Below are positions 36,725 through 44,897 of a stretch of DNA of 64,000 nt, one piece after another; position 1 is the first letter of the stretch, and each line of letters opens with the position of its first letter. Source of the DNA: Bacteroidales bacterium (GTDB lineage: Bacteria; Bacteroidota; Bacteroidia; Bacteroidales; Marinilabiliaceae); assembly GCA_024401355.1 (NCBI GenBank), contig JAKSLF010000002.1, forward strand, positions 1 to 64,000, read 5' to 3'. The translations under genes and the position numbers were made by a program. Under the pieces are notes generated by a model. That model made no database searches. It was not told the origin of the DNA and worked only from the letters and a program-made list of their open reading frames with translations.

Positions 36725-37963
36725 TTATTTAAAGATTTTCTGTGAGAACTCTGTGAAGTAAATTCGCCAGTTGCGCCATATATGACCGCCCTCTGTTTCG
36801 AGGTATTCGTATGGGTATTTATGAGCATCCATATAGGCAAGGAATTCGTCGTTACCTTTCTTGAGGAAGTCTGTTTTACCTATTGCAACAAAGTATAGGG
36901 CTGGCTTGTTCTTGGCAGAGAACAGGTTGGCCATCTGCTTGTCAAAGTCTTTATATACTGGCGATGTCGATGCTTTCCCGTCTCCTCTGCGACCATCACC
37001 AACACTCGAACCACTAAACAATCCTACATATCCATACTCTCCTGCATAATATTTTGATATATGCTCTGAATGGAAACTACCCATCGAGAGACCTGCTATC
37101 GCACGATGATTCTTGTCGTTTATCGTACGGAAGTTCTTTTCGACAAATTTACGCACGTCTGGGAATGAGAGTTCGAATGCTGCCTCTTTCATGCCTTCTT
37201 TAACACCTCCCATGACCATTTGTGGCTGCTGGAAACCTGCTGGAGATTCACCACATGTTGCCTGCTCGTATGCGTTTCCGTTTGTCATCACCACAATCAT
37301 AGGGACAGCCTTGCCAGCCGCTATAAGGTTGTCCAGGATTTGGCTTATGCGTCCCTGGGTATACCACGCCTCTTCGTCACCACCTGAACCATGAAGGAGA
37401 TAGAATACCGGATATTTCTTGCCCGATGTCTCATAACCAGCAGGTGTATAGATTGTCAGTCGTCGCTGCATGCCGAGCGAAGGACTGTCATACCACATCT
37501 TACGTATTGTTCCATGAGGCACGTCGTTTATCTTATAGAGGTCTCCCTTGTCTCCTTTGTCATTGCTGATGATGAAGTAGTTCGTTATTGTCGCTACATC
37601 ACGGTTGATGTATACATTTGACGGATCGATTGTCTTCTGACCATCGATGACAACATTATAGCAATAATACTCACTCGACAATGCCTGCGGAGTTGTGTAC
37701 TCCCATACACCATCTTTCTCTACAAGATCAGCCTGACCAGGTGCTGCTACTTTTCCGTAATTAGGTATGTCAACCACTGTCTCAGGTAAAAAGTCGCCTG
37801 TAACTTTTACGGTCTTCGCCTTAGGCGCTTTAACACGAAATGTTACCGTATTATCAGAATTGATTTGTGGTGAGGCAAGAGGAGTATCGCCCCACAACGC
37901 CTGTTGAGAAAAGGCTGTTGTAGCACAAAGGGCTACACATGCAAGAGATAGATATTTCTTCAT
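36725..37963 (-). CDS. CE1-type esterase with N-terminal early-set domain (paralogue 1 of the tandem)
   Basis: 412 residues, signal peptide (cut after AFSQ). Same architecture as the next gene: early-set domain (VTFRVKAPKAKTVKVTGDF), then an esterase domain with [18 protein letters not shown], nucleophile elbow GLSMGS (Ser ~291; Gly replaced by Ser at the last position) and EGGHIWRNW. The pair clearly arose by tandem duplication; divergence around the GGVKEGM and SVGDGRRGDGK loops, which lie near the active site in this fold, suggests different side-chain specificity. First gene of the CE1-CE1-GH3 operon, with a promoter at 38011-38042. Confidence 0.9.
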   Translation of the reverse strand: MKKYLSLACVALCATTAFSQQALWGDTPLASPQINSDNTVTFRVKAPKAKTVKVTGDFLPETVVDIPNYGKVAAPGQADLVEKDGVWEYTTPQALSSEYYCYNVVIDGQKTIDPSNVYINRDVATITNYFIISNDKGDKGDLYKINDVPHGTIRKMWYDSPSLGMQRRLTIYTPAGYETSGKKYPVFYLLHGSGGDEEAWYTQGRISQILDNLIAAGKAVPMIVVMTNGNAYEQATCGESPAGFQQPQMVMGGVKEGMKEAAFELSFPDVRKFVEKNFRTINDKNHRAIAGLSMGSFHSEHISKYYAGEYGYVGLFSGSSVGDGRRGDGKASTSPVYKDFDKQMANLFSAKNKPALYFVAIGKTDFLKKGNDEFLAYMDAHKYPYEYLETEGGHIWRNWRIYFTEFSQKIFK

Positions 37964-38010
37964 TTATGTTTGATTTAATAGATATATACATATCACTGAA
38001 ATACAATAAG

Positions 38011-38042
38011 CAAATATAAAGAATTATATCTTTTTTTTACAA
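38011..38042 (-). promoter_or_regulatory. Promoter of the CE1-CE1-GH3 operon
   Basis: On the minus strand a -33 TTG (38042-38040) and a -7 TATATTTG (38018-38011) are 21 bases apart. The start site would be near 38004, giving a ~40-base leader. Confidence 0.65.
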
Positions 38043-38137
38043 CTTTTATATGCCTTTTGTTTATGCTATCATACACATTTCAAAAATCATCATAACTATA
38101 TCACATTGTTGTTATCAAAAATACATAAAGAACAGAC

Positions 38138-38175
38138 AAAAAAAGAGGCTGTCCACTTTCTAGTGTAACAGCCTC
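38138..38175 (-). terminator. Terminator of frr
   Basis: GAGGCTGT and ACAGCCTC pair around an inner CACT-TTCT-AGTG hairpin; on the minus strand the stem is followed by seven T. It lies 26 bases after the frr stop codon. Confidence 0.88.
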
Positions 38176-38200
38176 ACCATATCAGTCAGCAAATTTCTTT

Positions 38201-38764
38201 TTAGACAGTCATGATGTCCTTTTCCTTAGCAGCATACATCTCGTCAATCTTCTTGATGTATGAATCATGGATTTTCTGAACCTGATCCTCAGCATCCTTC
38301 TGAGCATCCTCTGCCAAGCCGTCTTTCTTCATCTTCTTAAATTCCTCATTGGCATCACGACGAAGGTTTCTTACGGCAATACGCGAATCCTCACACGACT
38401 TCTTTGCCTGCTTGGCAAGGTCCTTACGACGTTCCTCTGTCAATGGTGGAACAAGGATTCGAATGGTTTCGCCATTATTATCAGGGTTCATTCCTAGATT
38501 TGCGGCCATAATAGCACGCTCAATAGCAGGAATCATACTCTTCTCCCAAGGACGTACTGTAATAGTGCGTGGGTCAGGAACCGATATGTTCGCCACCTGT
38601 GAAAGTGGAGTTGCTGTACCAAAATAGTCAACACGGACATCTTCCAGCACTTTCGGATTTGCCCTACCTGCTCTGATCTTGCCAAGTTCATAGTCAAGGT
38701 GATCAATAGCCTTCTTCATCTGTTCTTTGGTGTCTTCAAGCACCAATTCAACCTCTTCTTGCAT
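38201..38764 (-). CDS. frr: Ribosome recycling factor
   Basis: 187 residues, the standard length. With EF-G it splits post-termination ribosomes. The sequence is recognised throughout: an N-terminal helix (KEQMKKAIDHL), GKIRAGRANPKVLE (~28-41), PLSQVANISVPDPRTITV and the C-terminal helical arm (DLAKQAKKSCEDSRIAVRNLRRDA). It is transcribed alone, with a -7 element 33 bases upstream and an intrinsic terminator; in many bacteria frr follows pyrH, but not here. Confidence 0.97.
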   Translation of the reverse strand: MQEEVELVLEDTKEQMKKAIDHLDYELGKIRAGRANPKVLEDVRVDYFGTATPLSQVANISVPDPRTITVRPWEKSMIPAIERAIMAANLGMNPDNNGETIRILVPPLTEERRKDLAKQAKKSCEDSRIAVRNLRRDANEEFKKMKKDGLAEDAQKDAEDQVQKIHDSYIKKIDEMYAAKEKDIMTV

Positions 38765-38796
38765 ATATTTCTATGTGATGATATTCGTTAATGATG

Positions 38797-38804
38797 CAAA
38801 GATA
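38797..38804 (-). promoter_or_regulatory. -7 promoter element of frr
   Basis: TATCTTTG on the minus strand, 33 bases before the start codon. No -33 match at the normal distance. Confidence 0.6.
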
Positions 38805-38846
38805 GTAATTTATTGTTATTATACACACTTGCATCCGATTATGTAT

Positions 38847-39551
38847 TTATTTACCCGCCAAGAAGTCTTTGTGTCGTTCTATCGGTCTATAGAAATAGAC
38901 TACACCATACTCTCTCGCTTTTTCTCTCTTCTCGTCTGTATCTACAACACCTAGCGATTCCTCAACCTCATTCCAAACATTCAGTATTATCTGGTCTGCC
39001 TTGGAACGTATCTCGTCAAGTTTTGCATGATGCTTTTGTATTGTAAGCTGGATATCCTTATGTTTCGCATATATCTCGGAAAACAAATCCATCTTTACTT
39101 TGACATTTGCTATAGATGGATTGTATATCCTGTTCCCACTTCTCTTGCTTTCACCATCTATTACATTTCGCCCAAGCTCGATAAGCTGAGTATCCGTAAT
39201 CATTTCTGGAACTGTTCCCTTTGTATGATCAAGTCCAAGAATCTTTCTGGCTTCTTTTTTTATTTCACCACGCAAAATGCACATGTTAAACACCTGAATG
39301 AAATGAGATAAATACAGACGAGCATTCTTGCCTGCTTCATTCATTTTCTTTCCCAATTGCGCCTGAAGATTCCTGCTATCTACATATTGGTTAACTGCCT
39401 GTTCAAAAACTGTAGTAAAAGCTCTTACATCCATTGCTGTCTTCTGACTGAAGAGCAAGTCTGATGGAGAGTATAATTCTATAGCAGCCAGAGCTGACTT
39501 CAACGAACGAAGACGCGCCTGATCTGTATTTGGTAGACGACGGTAAGGCAT
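38847..39551 (-). CDS. Conserved-looking 234-residue cytoplasmic protein of unknown function
   Basis: ATG 39551 (MPYRRLPNTDQARLRSL) is chosen because the upstream extension has low-quality sequence; I recall similar N-termini in other Bacteroidales hypothetical proteins, but no function. It has no signal peptide or membrane segment. It is mostly helical and highly charged: AFTTVFEQAVNQYVDSRN (~45), GKKMNEAGKNARLYLSHFIQVFNM (~66), EARKILGLD (~100), a probable coiled coil at ~160-205, and VVYFYRPIERHKDF at the end. It stands alone between frr and the divergent lpxK. Confidence 0.75.
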   Translation of the reverse strand: MPYRRLPNTDQARLRSLKSALAAIELYSPSDLLFSQKTAMDVRAFTTVFEQAVNQYVDSRNLQAQLGKKMNEAGKNARLYLSHFIQVFNMCILRGEIKKEARKILGLDHTKGTVPEMITDTQLIELGRNVIDGESKRSGNRIYNPSIANVKVKMDLFSEIYAKHKDIQLTIQKHHAKLDEIRSKADQIILNVWNEVEESLGVVDTDEKREKAREYGVVYFYRPIERHKDFLAGK

Positions 39552-39911
39552 TCTTTTATCCTCTAATCTATTAAAATTGCTTATATTCCTAGTGCGATTT
39601 CTACAATCGCCTTTTTCGAGGTGCAATATTACATCTTTATTACGAAGAATGCAAGCTAATCTTTATAAAATACGCCATTCGCTGTAAAAATACTTCATTT
39701 TACTACTTTTTATATATGCGAACACTCCACAAACATAACACAAAACCCAACAGTCGCAATTATAACTATCAAAACATCTCTATTCTGTATTGCTTACAGA
39801 AAAATAAGACATAGACTGCAATATCTATTTATATATGTCATTATAATTGCATATCCCACAAAAATCGTTATCTTTGTTGCAACGACATTTTTAAGGATTT
39901 TGAAGTTCAAG
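39552..39911. other. 360-base divergent intergenic region
   Basis: AT-rich spacer between the unknown 234-residue gene and lpxK. The only signal I find is the lpxK promoter at 39847-39876. There is no hairpin with a T-tract, no convincing ORF and no TAnnTTTG match for the leftward gene. Confidence 0.6.
39847..39876 (+). promoter_or_regulatory. Promoter of lpxK
   Basis: A -33 TTG (39847-39849) and a -7 TATCTTTG (39869-39876) are 19 bases apart. The predicted start is ~39883, about 29 bases before the ATG. Confidence 0.7.
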
Positions 39912-40919
39912 ATGAACAGCCGTCTCATATTATTACCTTTTTCACTAATATATAGTGGCATTGTTGCTCTACGCAATTGGCTATACAACCACAACATATT
40001 GCATAGCACAACTTTTGACATACCTGTCATCTGCGTTGGCAACATTACTGTCGGAGGAACTGGGAAAACCCCATTCATCGAGTATATCTTACGCACTTTG
40101 GAATCTTCAAATACTCCTGCTATTGTCAGCCGAGGCTACCGCAGGAAAACCAAAGGACTCGTCATAGCTGCTAAAGATTCAACAACCCAAGATATTGGCG
40201 ACGAACCATTCCAGATGCACAATAAGTTCCCCAATATACCAATAGCGGTTGACGGCAATAGAAACAAAGCGATAAAGTGGATAAAGGATAACACCTCTTG
40301 CAATGTCGTTCTTATGGATGATGGATTTCAGCACAGGTCAACGAAAGCAAGTTTCTACGTTCTTATGACCGACTATGCACGCCCTATGTGGAGCGATTGG
40401 ACTTTCCCATCAGGCAACTTGCGAGAGCCTTGGCATGGCCGTCATCGTGCCGACATTATAATAGTAAATAAATGTCCCGAAAATCTTTCAGAGAAAGAAA
40501 GGGATGATATAAAGAAACGTCTGAATGTTTCCTGCCCAATATATTTCGCATCTATAACATACGGCGAGTTGCGTCGTCATGATGCGACTGTCGCCAATGA
40601 GGATATCGACAAGGCATTAGCCATAGCCGGCATCGGTCGCCCAGCACCTTTCTTCGAAGAGGTAAAAAGAAGAGTAAAAGATACACAATGTATCGAATAT
40701 GCCGATCATCATAACTTTTCAGCAGATGACTTCAATAACATTTCGTCTGTGATGGTCAATGATGGAAGACGACTGATAACAACAGAAAAAGACGCAACAC
40801 GTCTGGCAAACTCCGGACTGGATTACCTTTTCATTCCTATAGAATTGAAAATTCTGTTTGGACAAGGGAAGGAACTGAACAAGATTATAAATGATGCTGT
40901 AGAAGCAAAAACAAAATAA
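39912..40919 (+). CDS. lpxK: Tetraacyldisaccharide 4'-kinase
   Basis: 335 residues from ATG 39912 (a TTG four codons earlier is also possible). It phosphorylates the lipid A disaccharide on the cytoplasmic side of the inner membrane. Seen: an N-terminal hydrophobic segment, the P-loop VGNITVGGTGKTPF (~43-56), RGYRRKTKG (~76), GDEPFQMHNKFP (~98), VLMDDGFQHRS (~134) and the C-terminal EYADHHNFSADD. The purine nucleoside phosphorylase gene follows after 10 bases, so they may be co-transcribed. It shows that the cell makes a Gram-negative lipid A. Confidence 0.96.
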   Translation: MNSRLILLPFSLIYSGIVALRNWLYNHNILHSTTFDIPVICVGNITVGGTGKTPFIEYILRTLESSNTPAIVSRGYRRKTKGLVIAAKDSTTQDIGDEPFQMHNKFPNIPIAVDGNRNKAIKWIKDNTSCNVVLMDDGFQHRSTKASFYVLMTDYARPMWSDWTFPSGNLREPWHGRHRADIIIVNKCPENLSEKERDDIKKRLNVSCPIYFASITYGELRRHDATVANEDIDKALAIAGIGRPAPFFEEVKRRVKDTQCIEYADHHNFSADDFNNISSVMVNDGRRLITTEKDATRLANSGLDYLFIPIELKILFGQGKELNKIINDAVEAKTK

Positions 40920-40929
40920 AAACAAAAAT

Positions 40930-41763
40930 ATGGAGAAGACTATTATCGAAAAAATCAATGAAGCTGCCGCATATTTAAAGTCGCAGTTTTCAGAACAGCC
41001 TAAAGTTGGCATCATCCTCGGAACTGGACTTGGCGGACTTGTCAATGAAATAAAGATTGAAAAGTCTATAAAGTATGAAGACATCCCTCATTTCCCTGTT
41101 TCAACTGTTCAGGGACATTCTGGGCGCATGATTATTGGCACTATTGGCAACGTGCCTGTTCTTGCCATGCAGGGCCGTTTCCATTACTACGAAGGCTACA
41201 AGATGGAGCAGGTGACTTTCCCTGCACGTGTAATGAAGGTTGCCGGCATCAATACACTCTTCGTGTCCAACGCCAGCGGTGGCCTCAACCCAACTTTCAA
41301 GGTGGGCGATATCATGATCATTACCGACCATATCAATATGTTCGGCACTAATCCGCTCATCGGACCAAATCTTGAGGAGTTCGGACCACGCTTCCCCGAC
41401 ATGTCAGAAGTCTATAGCAAGAGACTTACTAAAATGGCACTCGAAATAGCACAGAAAAACGGCATCTCTCTTAAGCAAGGTGTCTATGTGGGCACAACAG
41501 GCCCTACTTTTGAAACTCCTTCCGAATACAAGATGTTCCGCACTTTGGGAGGTGATGCCGTTGGCATGTCTACTGTTCCAGAGGTTATCATTGCACATCA
41601 TGCAGGTATGGAAATCTTCGGCATCTCCATCATCACCGACTCTGGTGTCCCAGGCGAAATCGTCGAAGTGTCACACGAAGAGGTTCAGAAGGTTGCCGGC
41701 GCAGCAGAACCACTTATGACAAAAGTAATAAAGGAACTTGTCATAGAAGAATTCAAGAAGTAA
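40930..41763 (+). CDS. Purine nucleoside phosphorylase (trimeric, PNP/MTAP family)
   Basis: 277 residues. It splits inosine and guanosine with phosphate to a free base and ribose 1-phosphate in purine salvage. Family motifs: ILGTGLGGL (~29-37), VQGHSGRM (~59), MQGRFHYYEGY (~80), VSNASGGLNP (~113), GPTFETPSEYKM (~198) and MSTVPEVI (~222). That set is typical of class I low-molecular-weight PNPs (PunA/XapA type). It lies downstream of lpxK and converges on the membrane protein gene with an 17-base gap; no T-tract hairpin is evident between them. Confidence 0.94.
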   Translation: MEKTIIEKINEAAAYLKSQFSEQPKVGIILGTGLGGLVNEIKIEKSIKYEDIPHFPVSTVQGHSGRMIIGTIGNVPVLAMQGRFHYYEGYKMEQVTFPARVMKVAGINTLFVSNASGGLNPTFKVGDIMIITDHINMFGTNPLIGPNLEEFGPRFPDMSEVYSKRLTKMALEIAQKNGISLKQGVYVGTTGPTFETPSEYKMFRTLGGDAVGMSTVPEVIIAHHAGMEIFGISIITDSGVPGEIVEVSHEEVQKVAGAAEPLMTKVIKELVIEEFKK

Positions 41764-41780
41764 AGCAAGCGGTATTCCGT

Positions 41781-42854
41781 CTACTTTTTGTGCAGAATAT
41801 TACGCACCCATTTAGGTAATATTATTGCACCCATGATAAGATAAGGGTAGTAGCTAACTAGGCGCCAACATAGCGCCATAGCTACACCCATTCCTATCGG
41901 TAGAAATCCCGAAAGGAACTCTTTGAACACCCACTCCGCAAAGCCACTGCCACCAGGTGTCGGACTAACTAGCATCATTATCCACATGGCAAGCTGCTTT
42001 CCAAAGACAATAAAATGCTGTTCAAGCCCCATGTAACGTATCCCTAGAAATGCTACAATCAAGGTGTTGACCACCCAATATCTGGCAATCCACGATGCAC
42101 ATGTAGCAGCAAACGCTTTCACCCATTTGCGGAATGGCCACTGACGAAAATAGGCTGACGTACTGACCATGTCGTCACCTACCTTATCCATCTTAGCTCT
42201 CCACCTACGCAATAGGGGCAACTTGAAAACAAGTAGCAAAAGTCGCTTCAAACCTCGTGGATTAATAAAGAAACCATAGCTCAATAGCAATATATAAGCC
42301 ACTTTCACACTATAACCTGTCCATGCAAGGTATATGAAATTGGACGCCACTGCACTATCAGCACCAAATACATTCGCAGAACCAATTAAAAGAACTGCTA
42401 TTGGGAATACTAAAGCAAAAAATAATTCATCAAGAAAAGACGTGACCATGACAATACCCGTACTTCGTCCAATATTTATTCCCTCACGATTGACAAAAAA
42501 GATAGCTACACTAGTGCCTCCAACTGCCGAAGGGGTCACCGCTGACGCAAACTCCCACAACATTATCACCCTGAAGGCCTGCTTCCAGTTCATGTCATAA
42601 TCACTCAAGACGCGGATACGAACCATGTAGCCCAAGTCACGGACGGCCATCATTCCAAACGACAAGACAAACCAGACAACCGACCATAAGCCTATATGAA
42701 CAGCACTAAACATTCCCGGCTCATATTCGCGCGAGAATAAATAAGCTGTTGCACCCAGGCCTATAACTATTGGCACGACAATTTTCCACGACTTGATCCC
42801 GTCAAGAACAGAACTGTCCGCCGCCTGTTGGTTTGTTTTCTGGATTTCTGCCAA
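41781..42854 (-). CDS. Polytopic membrane protein of the lysylphosphatidylglycerol synthase TM/UPF0104 family
   Basis: 357 residues with about eight membrane segments. Family motifs are RDLGYMVRIRVL (~71), FASAVTPSAVGGTSVAIFFVNREG (~102) and the C-terminal SPTPGGSGFAEWVF. Proteins of this family include the flippase portion of MprF and glycan-linked YbhN; solitary versions are thought to move lipids or polyprenyl-linked substrates. No soluble synthetase domain is attached, so lysyl transfer is not predicted. It lies next to a tRNA unit but shares no obvious function with it. Confidence 0.85.
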   Translation of the reverse strand: MAEIQKTNQQAADSSVLDGIKSWKIVVPIVIGLGATAYLFSREYEPGMFSAVHIGLWSVVWFVLSFGMMAVRDLGYMVRIRVLSDYDMNWKQAFRVIMLWEFASAVTPSAVGGTSVAIFFVNREGINIGRSTGIVMVTSFLDELFFALVFPIAVLLIGSANVFGADSAVASNFIYLAWTGYSVKVAYILLLSYGFFINPRGLKRLLLLVFKLPLLRRWRAKMDKVGDDMVSTSAYFRQWPFRKWVKAFAATCASWIARYWVVNTLIVAFLGIRYMGLEQHFIVFGKQLAMWIMMLVSPTPGGSGFAEWVFKEFLSGFLPIGMGVAMALCWRLVSYYPYLIMGAIILPKWVRNILHKK

Positions 42855-42900
42855 AATACAATAGAATTTGGAGTATTCTACAAAAATGAATTTGTAATTA

Positions 42901-42935
42901 AAAGCAAAAGCAGCCCTCCTTTTCGGAGAACTGCT
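42901..42935 (-). terminator. Terminator of the tRNA-Glu/rpsT unit
   Basis: On the minus strand AGCAG..CTCC and GGAG..CTGCT pair with small internal loops, followed by TTTTGCTTTT. It begins 4 bases after the 3' tRNA. Confidence 0.85.
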
Positions 42936-42939
42936 CAGG

Positions 42940-43011
42940 TAGCCCGTAGGAGAGTCGAACTCCTCTTTAGAGAATGAAAATCTCTCGTCCTAACCGATAG
43001 ACGAACGGGCC
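42940..43011 (-). tRNA. tRNA-Glu (UUC), copy 2
   Basis: 72 bases. The cloverleaf is clear: acceptor GGCCCGT / ACGGGCT (G1-U72 wobble), D arm with GGTTAGG, anticodon stem GAGAG / CTCTC with loop ATTTTCA (anticodon TTC), T arm GAGGAGTTCGACTCTCC. CCA is not encoded. It is identical base for base to the copy at 43361-43432 on the other side of rpsT. Confidence 0.96.
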
Positions 43012-43062
43012 GCGAGTAATATCGTGTTAACCTGTCAATTTGCCTCTAAATTCCTTTTGGAA

Positions 43063-43317
43063 TTAAGCAAGCTTATTGATATGCTTTGCAAGCTTCGACT
43101 TCAAGTTTGCAGCCTTGTTCTTGTGGATAATGTTGCGCTTTGCGAGCTTATCCAACATTGAAGAAACCTTTGGCAGCAACTCAGTAGCTGCAGCCTTGTC
43201 AGTTGTCTGACGAAGAGCCTTCACAGCGTTACGAGCAGTCTTCGCATAGTAGCGATTGTGAAGTCTGCGCTTCTCGATCTGACGAGTTCTCTTGATTGCA
43301 GATTGATGGTTTGCCAT
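43063..43317 (-). CDS. rpsT: 30S ribosomal protein S20
   Basis: 84 residues, the usual length. It binds 16S rRNA early in small-subunit assembly. The sequence begins [18 protein letters not shown] and has the family pattern of three Lys/Arg-rich helices, ending LAKHINKLA. It lies between two identical tRNA-Glu genes in one apparent transcription unit, so the S20 mRNA is probably released by tRNA processing on both sides. Confidence 0.97.
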   Translation of the reverse strand: MANHQSAIKRTRQIEKRRLHNRYYAKTARNAVKALRQTTDKAAATELLPKVSSMLDKLAKRNIIHKNKAANLKSKLAKHINKLA

Positions 43318-43360
43318 TTTTAATATATTATTTAATTCTAATATTTGCTTTTTAAAATTG

Positions 43361-43432
43361 TAGCCCGTAGGAGAGTCGAACTCCTCTTTAGAGAATGAAA
43401 ATCTCTCGTCCTAACCGATAGACGAACGGGCC
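43361..43432 (-). tRNA. tRNA-Glu (UUC), copy 1
   Basis: 72 bases, identical to copy 2, anticodon TTC in loop ATTTTCA, G1-U72 wobble and no encoded CCA. It starts ~47 bases after the predicted transcription start and 44 bases upstream of rpsT. Confidence 0.96.
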
Positions 43433-43485
43433 CCCTCGTAAGGTATATACATACCACACAAACAGATTTTCTCCGTTTGCGGTTG

Positions 43486-43516
43486 CAAAGATAGTTTGTT
43501 TTTCTTTTACGTGCAA
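43486..43516 (-). promoter_or_regulatory. Promoter of the tRNA-Glu/rpsT/tRNA-Glu unit
   Basis: Minus strand: -33 TTG (43516-43514), 20-base spacer, -7 TATCTTTG (43493-43486). Confidence 0.75.
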
Positions 43517-43607
43517 TACCTATGACGTCTTTTTTCTCACCTACTACAACCGAAATAGCCAATTTGGACGTTAAAATCACTTAAAACACAGCCAACAAGC
43601 CTTTTTT

Positions 43608-44381
43608 CTATGAACCAATTATCCGATCATTGTCAAAATAACTGTAATATCGATTGCTGTCAAGCCCATCTTGTACTATTATAATATGGTCCCTAAGAGG
43701 TATATCCATCAATTTGCCTGCTTCATATAGCTTCCTGGTAACATCATCATCCATTTTTGAAGGTTTAAGGGTGCCCGACGGATGATTATGAGCTATCATT
43801 ATTGCAGACGCCGACATGTCAAGCGCCATCTTGATGGCCATACGGACATCTACAACGGTCCCATTAAGTCCACCCTCCGATAACAATTCAACACCTATCA
43901 TCTGGTTCTGCCTGTTCAACATCAGAATCCACATCTCCTCATGTTTCAGGTCTGCTATACGAGGATGAAATATCATATACGCATCACGGCTATCCGTAAT
44001 CTTCATCTTCTCTTCCGCCTTCGTTATGTTCCTGCGCCTGCCGAGTTCAAGCGCTGCAATGATGTTTATGGCACGTGCTACACCAATGCCCTTAATTTTT
44101 GTCAACTCTTTTAGCGATGTATTCCCAAGGTCTGTAAGATTGTTGTTATAGCGACCCAGAATCTCTCGTGCAATATCTACAGCAGAACGATTAACCTGAC
44201 CCGACCCTATTATTATGCCCAACAGCTCCGAATTCGTCAAAGACCTCTCCCCCATCATGATCAACTTTTCACGCGGACGGTCCTGCTCTGCTAAGTCTTT
44301 TATCTTTATACGAGATTGTTCCACTTCACAACCTGGCACTACTGAACTCTTTTCGATTTTCTCCATGTTCGCTTTATTCAT
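43608..44381 (-). CDS. radC: RadC family JAB-domain protein
   Basis: 257 residues. Residues ~20-110 hold a helix-hairpin-helix region (LKELTKIKGIGVARAINIIAALELGRR split over this part), and the MPN/JAB metalloprotease-like domain follows with EMWILMLNRQNQ (~146) and the zinc-binding HNHPSG (~198) near the end. RadC was once linked to DNA repair; its real role is unclear, though full-length chromosomal copies like this are widely conserved. It has its own promoter, divergent from that of rbfA. Confidence 0.94.
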   Translation of the reverse strand: MNKANMEKIEKSSVVPGCEVEQSRIKIKDLAEQDRPREKLIMMGERSLTNSELLGIIIGSGQVNRSAVDIAREILGRYNNNLTDLGNTSLKELTKIKGIGVARAINIIAALELGRRRNITKAEEKMKITDSRDAYMIFHPRIADLKHEEMWILMLNRQNQMIGVELLSEGGLNGTVVDVRMAIKMALDMSASAIMIAHNHPSGTLKPSKMDDDVTRKLYEAGKLMDIPLRDHIIIVQDGLDSNRYYSYFDNDRIIGS

Positions 44382-44410
44382 TTCTGTTCGGCTTTTCTAC
44401 ATATATAATA

Positions 44411-44442
44411 CAAATGTATCTCTATTCCGCGAAATTAGCAAA
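44411..44442 (-). promoter_or_regulatory. Promoter of radC
   Basis: Minus strand: -33 TTTG (44442-44439), 20-base spacer, -7 TACATTTG (44418-44411); ~30 bases before the radC start. Confidence 0.75.
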
Positions 44443-44448
44443 TCTTAG

Positions 44449-44479
44449 TTGGCTCATCAGACTATTTATATTATCTTTG
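44449..44479 (+). promoter_or_regulatory. Promoter of the rbfA operon
   Basis: -33 TTG (44449-44451), 20-base spacer, -7 TATCTTTG (44472-44479); predicted start ~44486. It is only 6 bases from the radC -33 element, so the two promoters are back to back. Confidence 0.75.
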
Positions 44480-44520
44480 CACGATACATTATATCACTTA
44501 CAATAGAATTTCTAAATATT

Positions 44521-44895
44521 ATGGAATCTACACGACAGAAAAAAATATCACGTCTCCTACAGAAGGAATGCGCTGAGATGTTTCAGCAAGAAATGCGAGA
44601 GCTCACTCTCAATACAATGTTGTCTATCACCATCGCACGAGTTTCTAGCGACCTCTCTTTGGTCAAGTTCTATATTTCTGTATTCCCATCAGAAAAAATT
44701 GATGCCGTACTGAAAAACATCAATGACAACAAGTCACGTGTTCGATATGCACTCGGACAACGCATAGGCAAACAGTTGCGCATTGTCCCAGAACCTGCTT
44801 TCTTCATCGACGACAGCCTCGACTACCTCGAACATATCGACAACTTGCTCGACAGCGAGAAGAAAACTGAAGACAACTCGCCAGAACAAAAGTAA
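44521..44895 (+). CDS. rbfA: Ribosome-binding factor A
   Basis: 124 residues from ATG 44521; the frame is open further upstream, but that stretch is the promoter. RbfA helps mature the 16S 5' end and aids cold growth. Recognised by RQKKISRLLQKECAEMFQQE (~4), VTIARVSSDLSLVKFYISVFP-type KH strand (~40-60) and the C-terminal RIGKQLRIVPEPAFFIDDSLDYLEHIDNLL. The methyltransferase gene follows after 2 bases, so rbfA heads an operon that runs into envelope functions. Confidence 0.95.
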   Translation: MESTRQKKISRLLQKECAEMFQQEMRELTLNTMLSITIARVSSDLSLVKFYISVFPSEKIDAVLKNINDNKSRVRYALGQRIGKQLRIVPEPAFFIDDSLDYLEHIDNLLDSEKKTEDNSPEQK

Positions 44896-44897
44896 AA

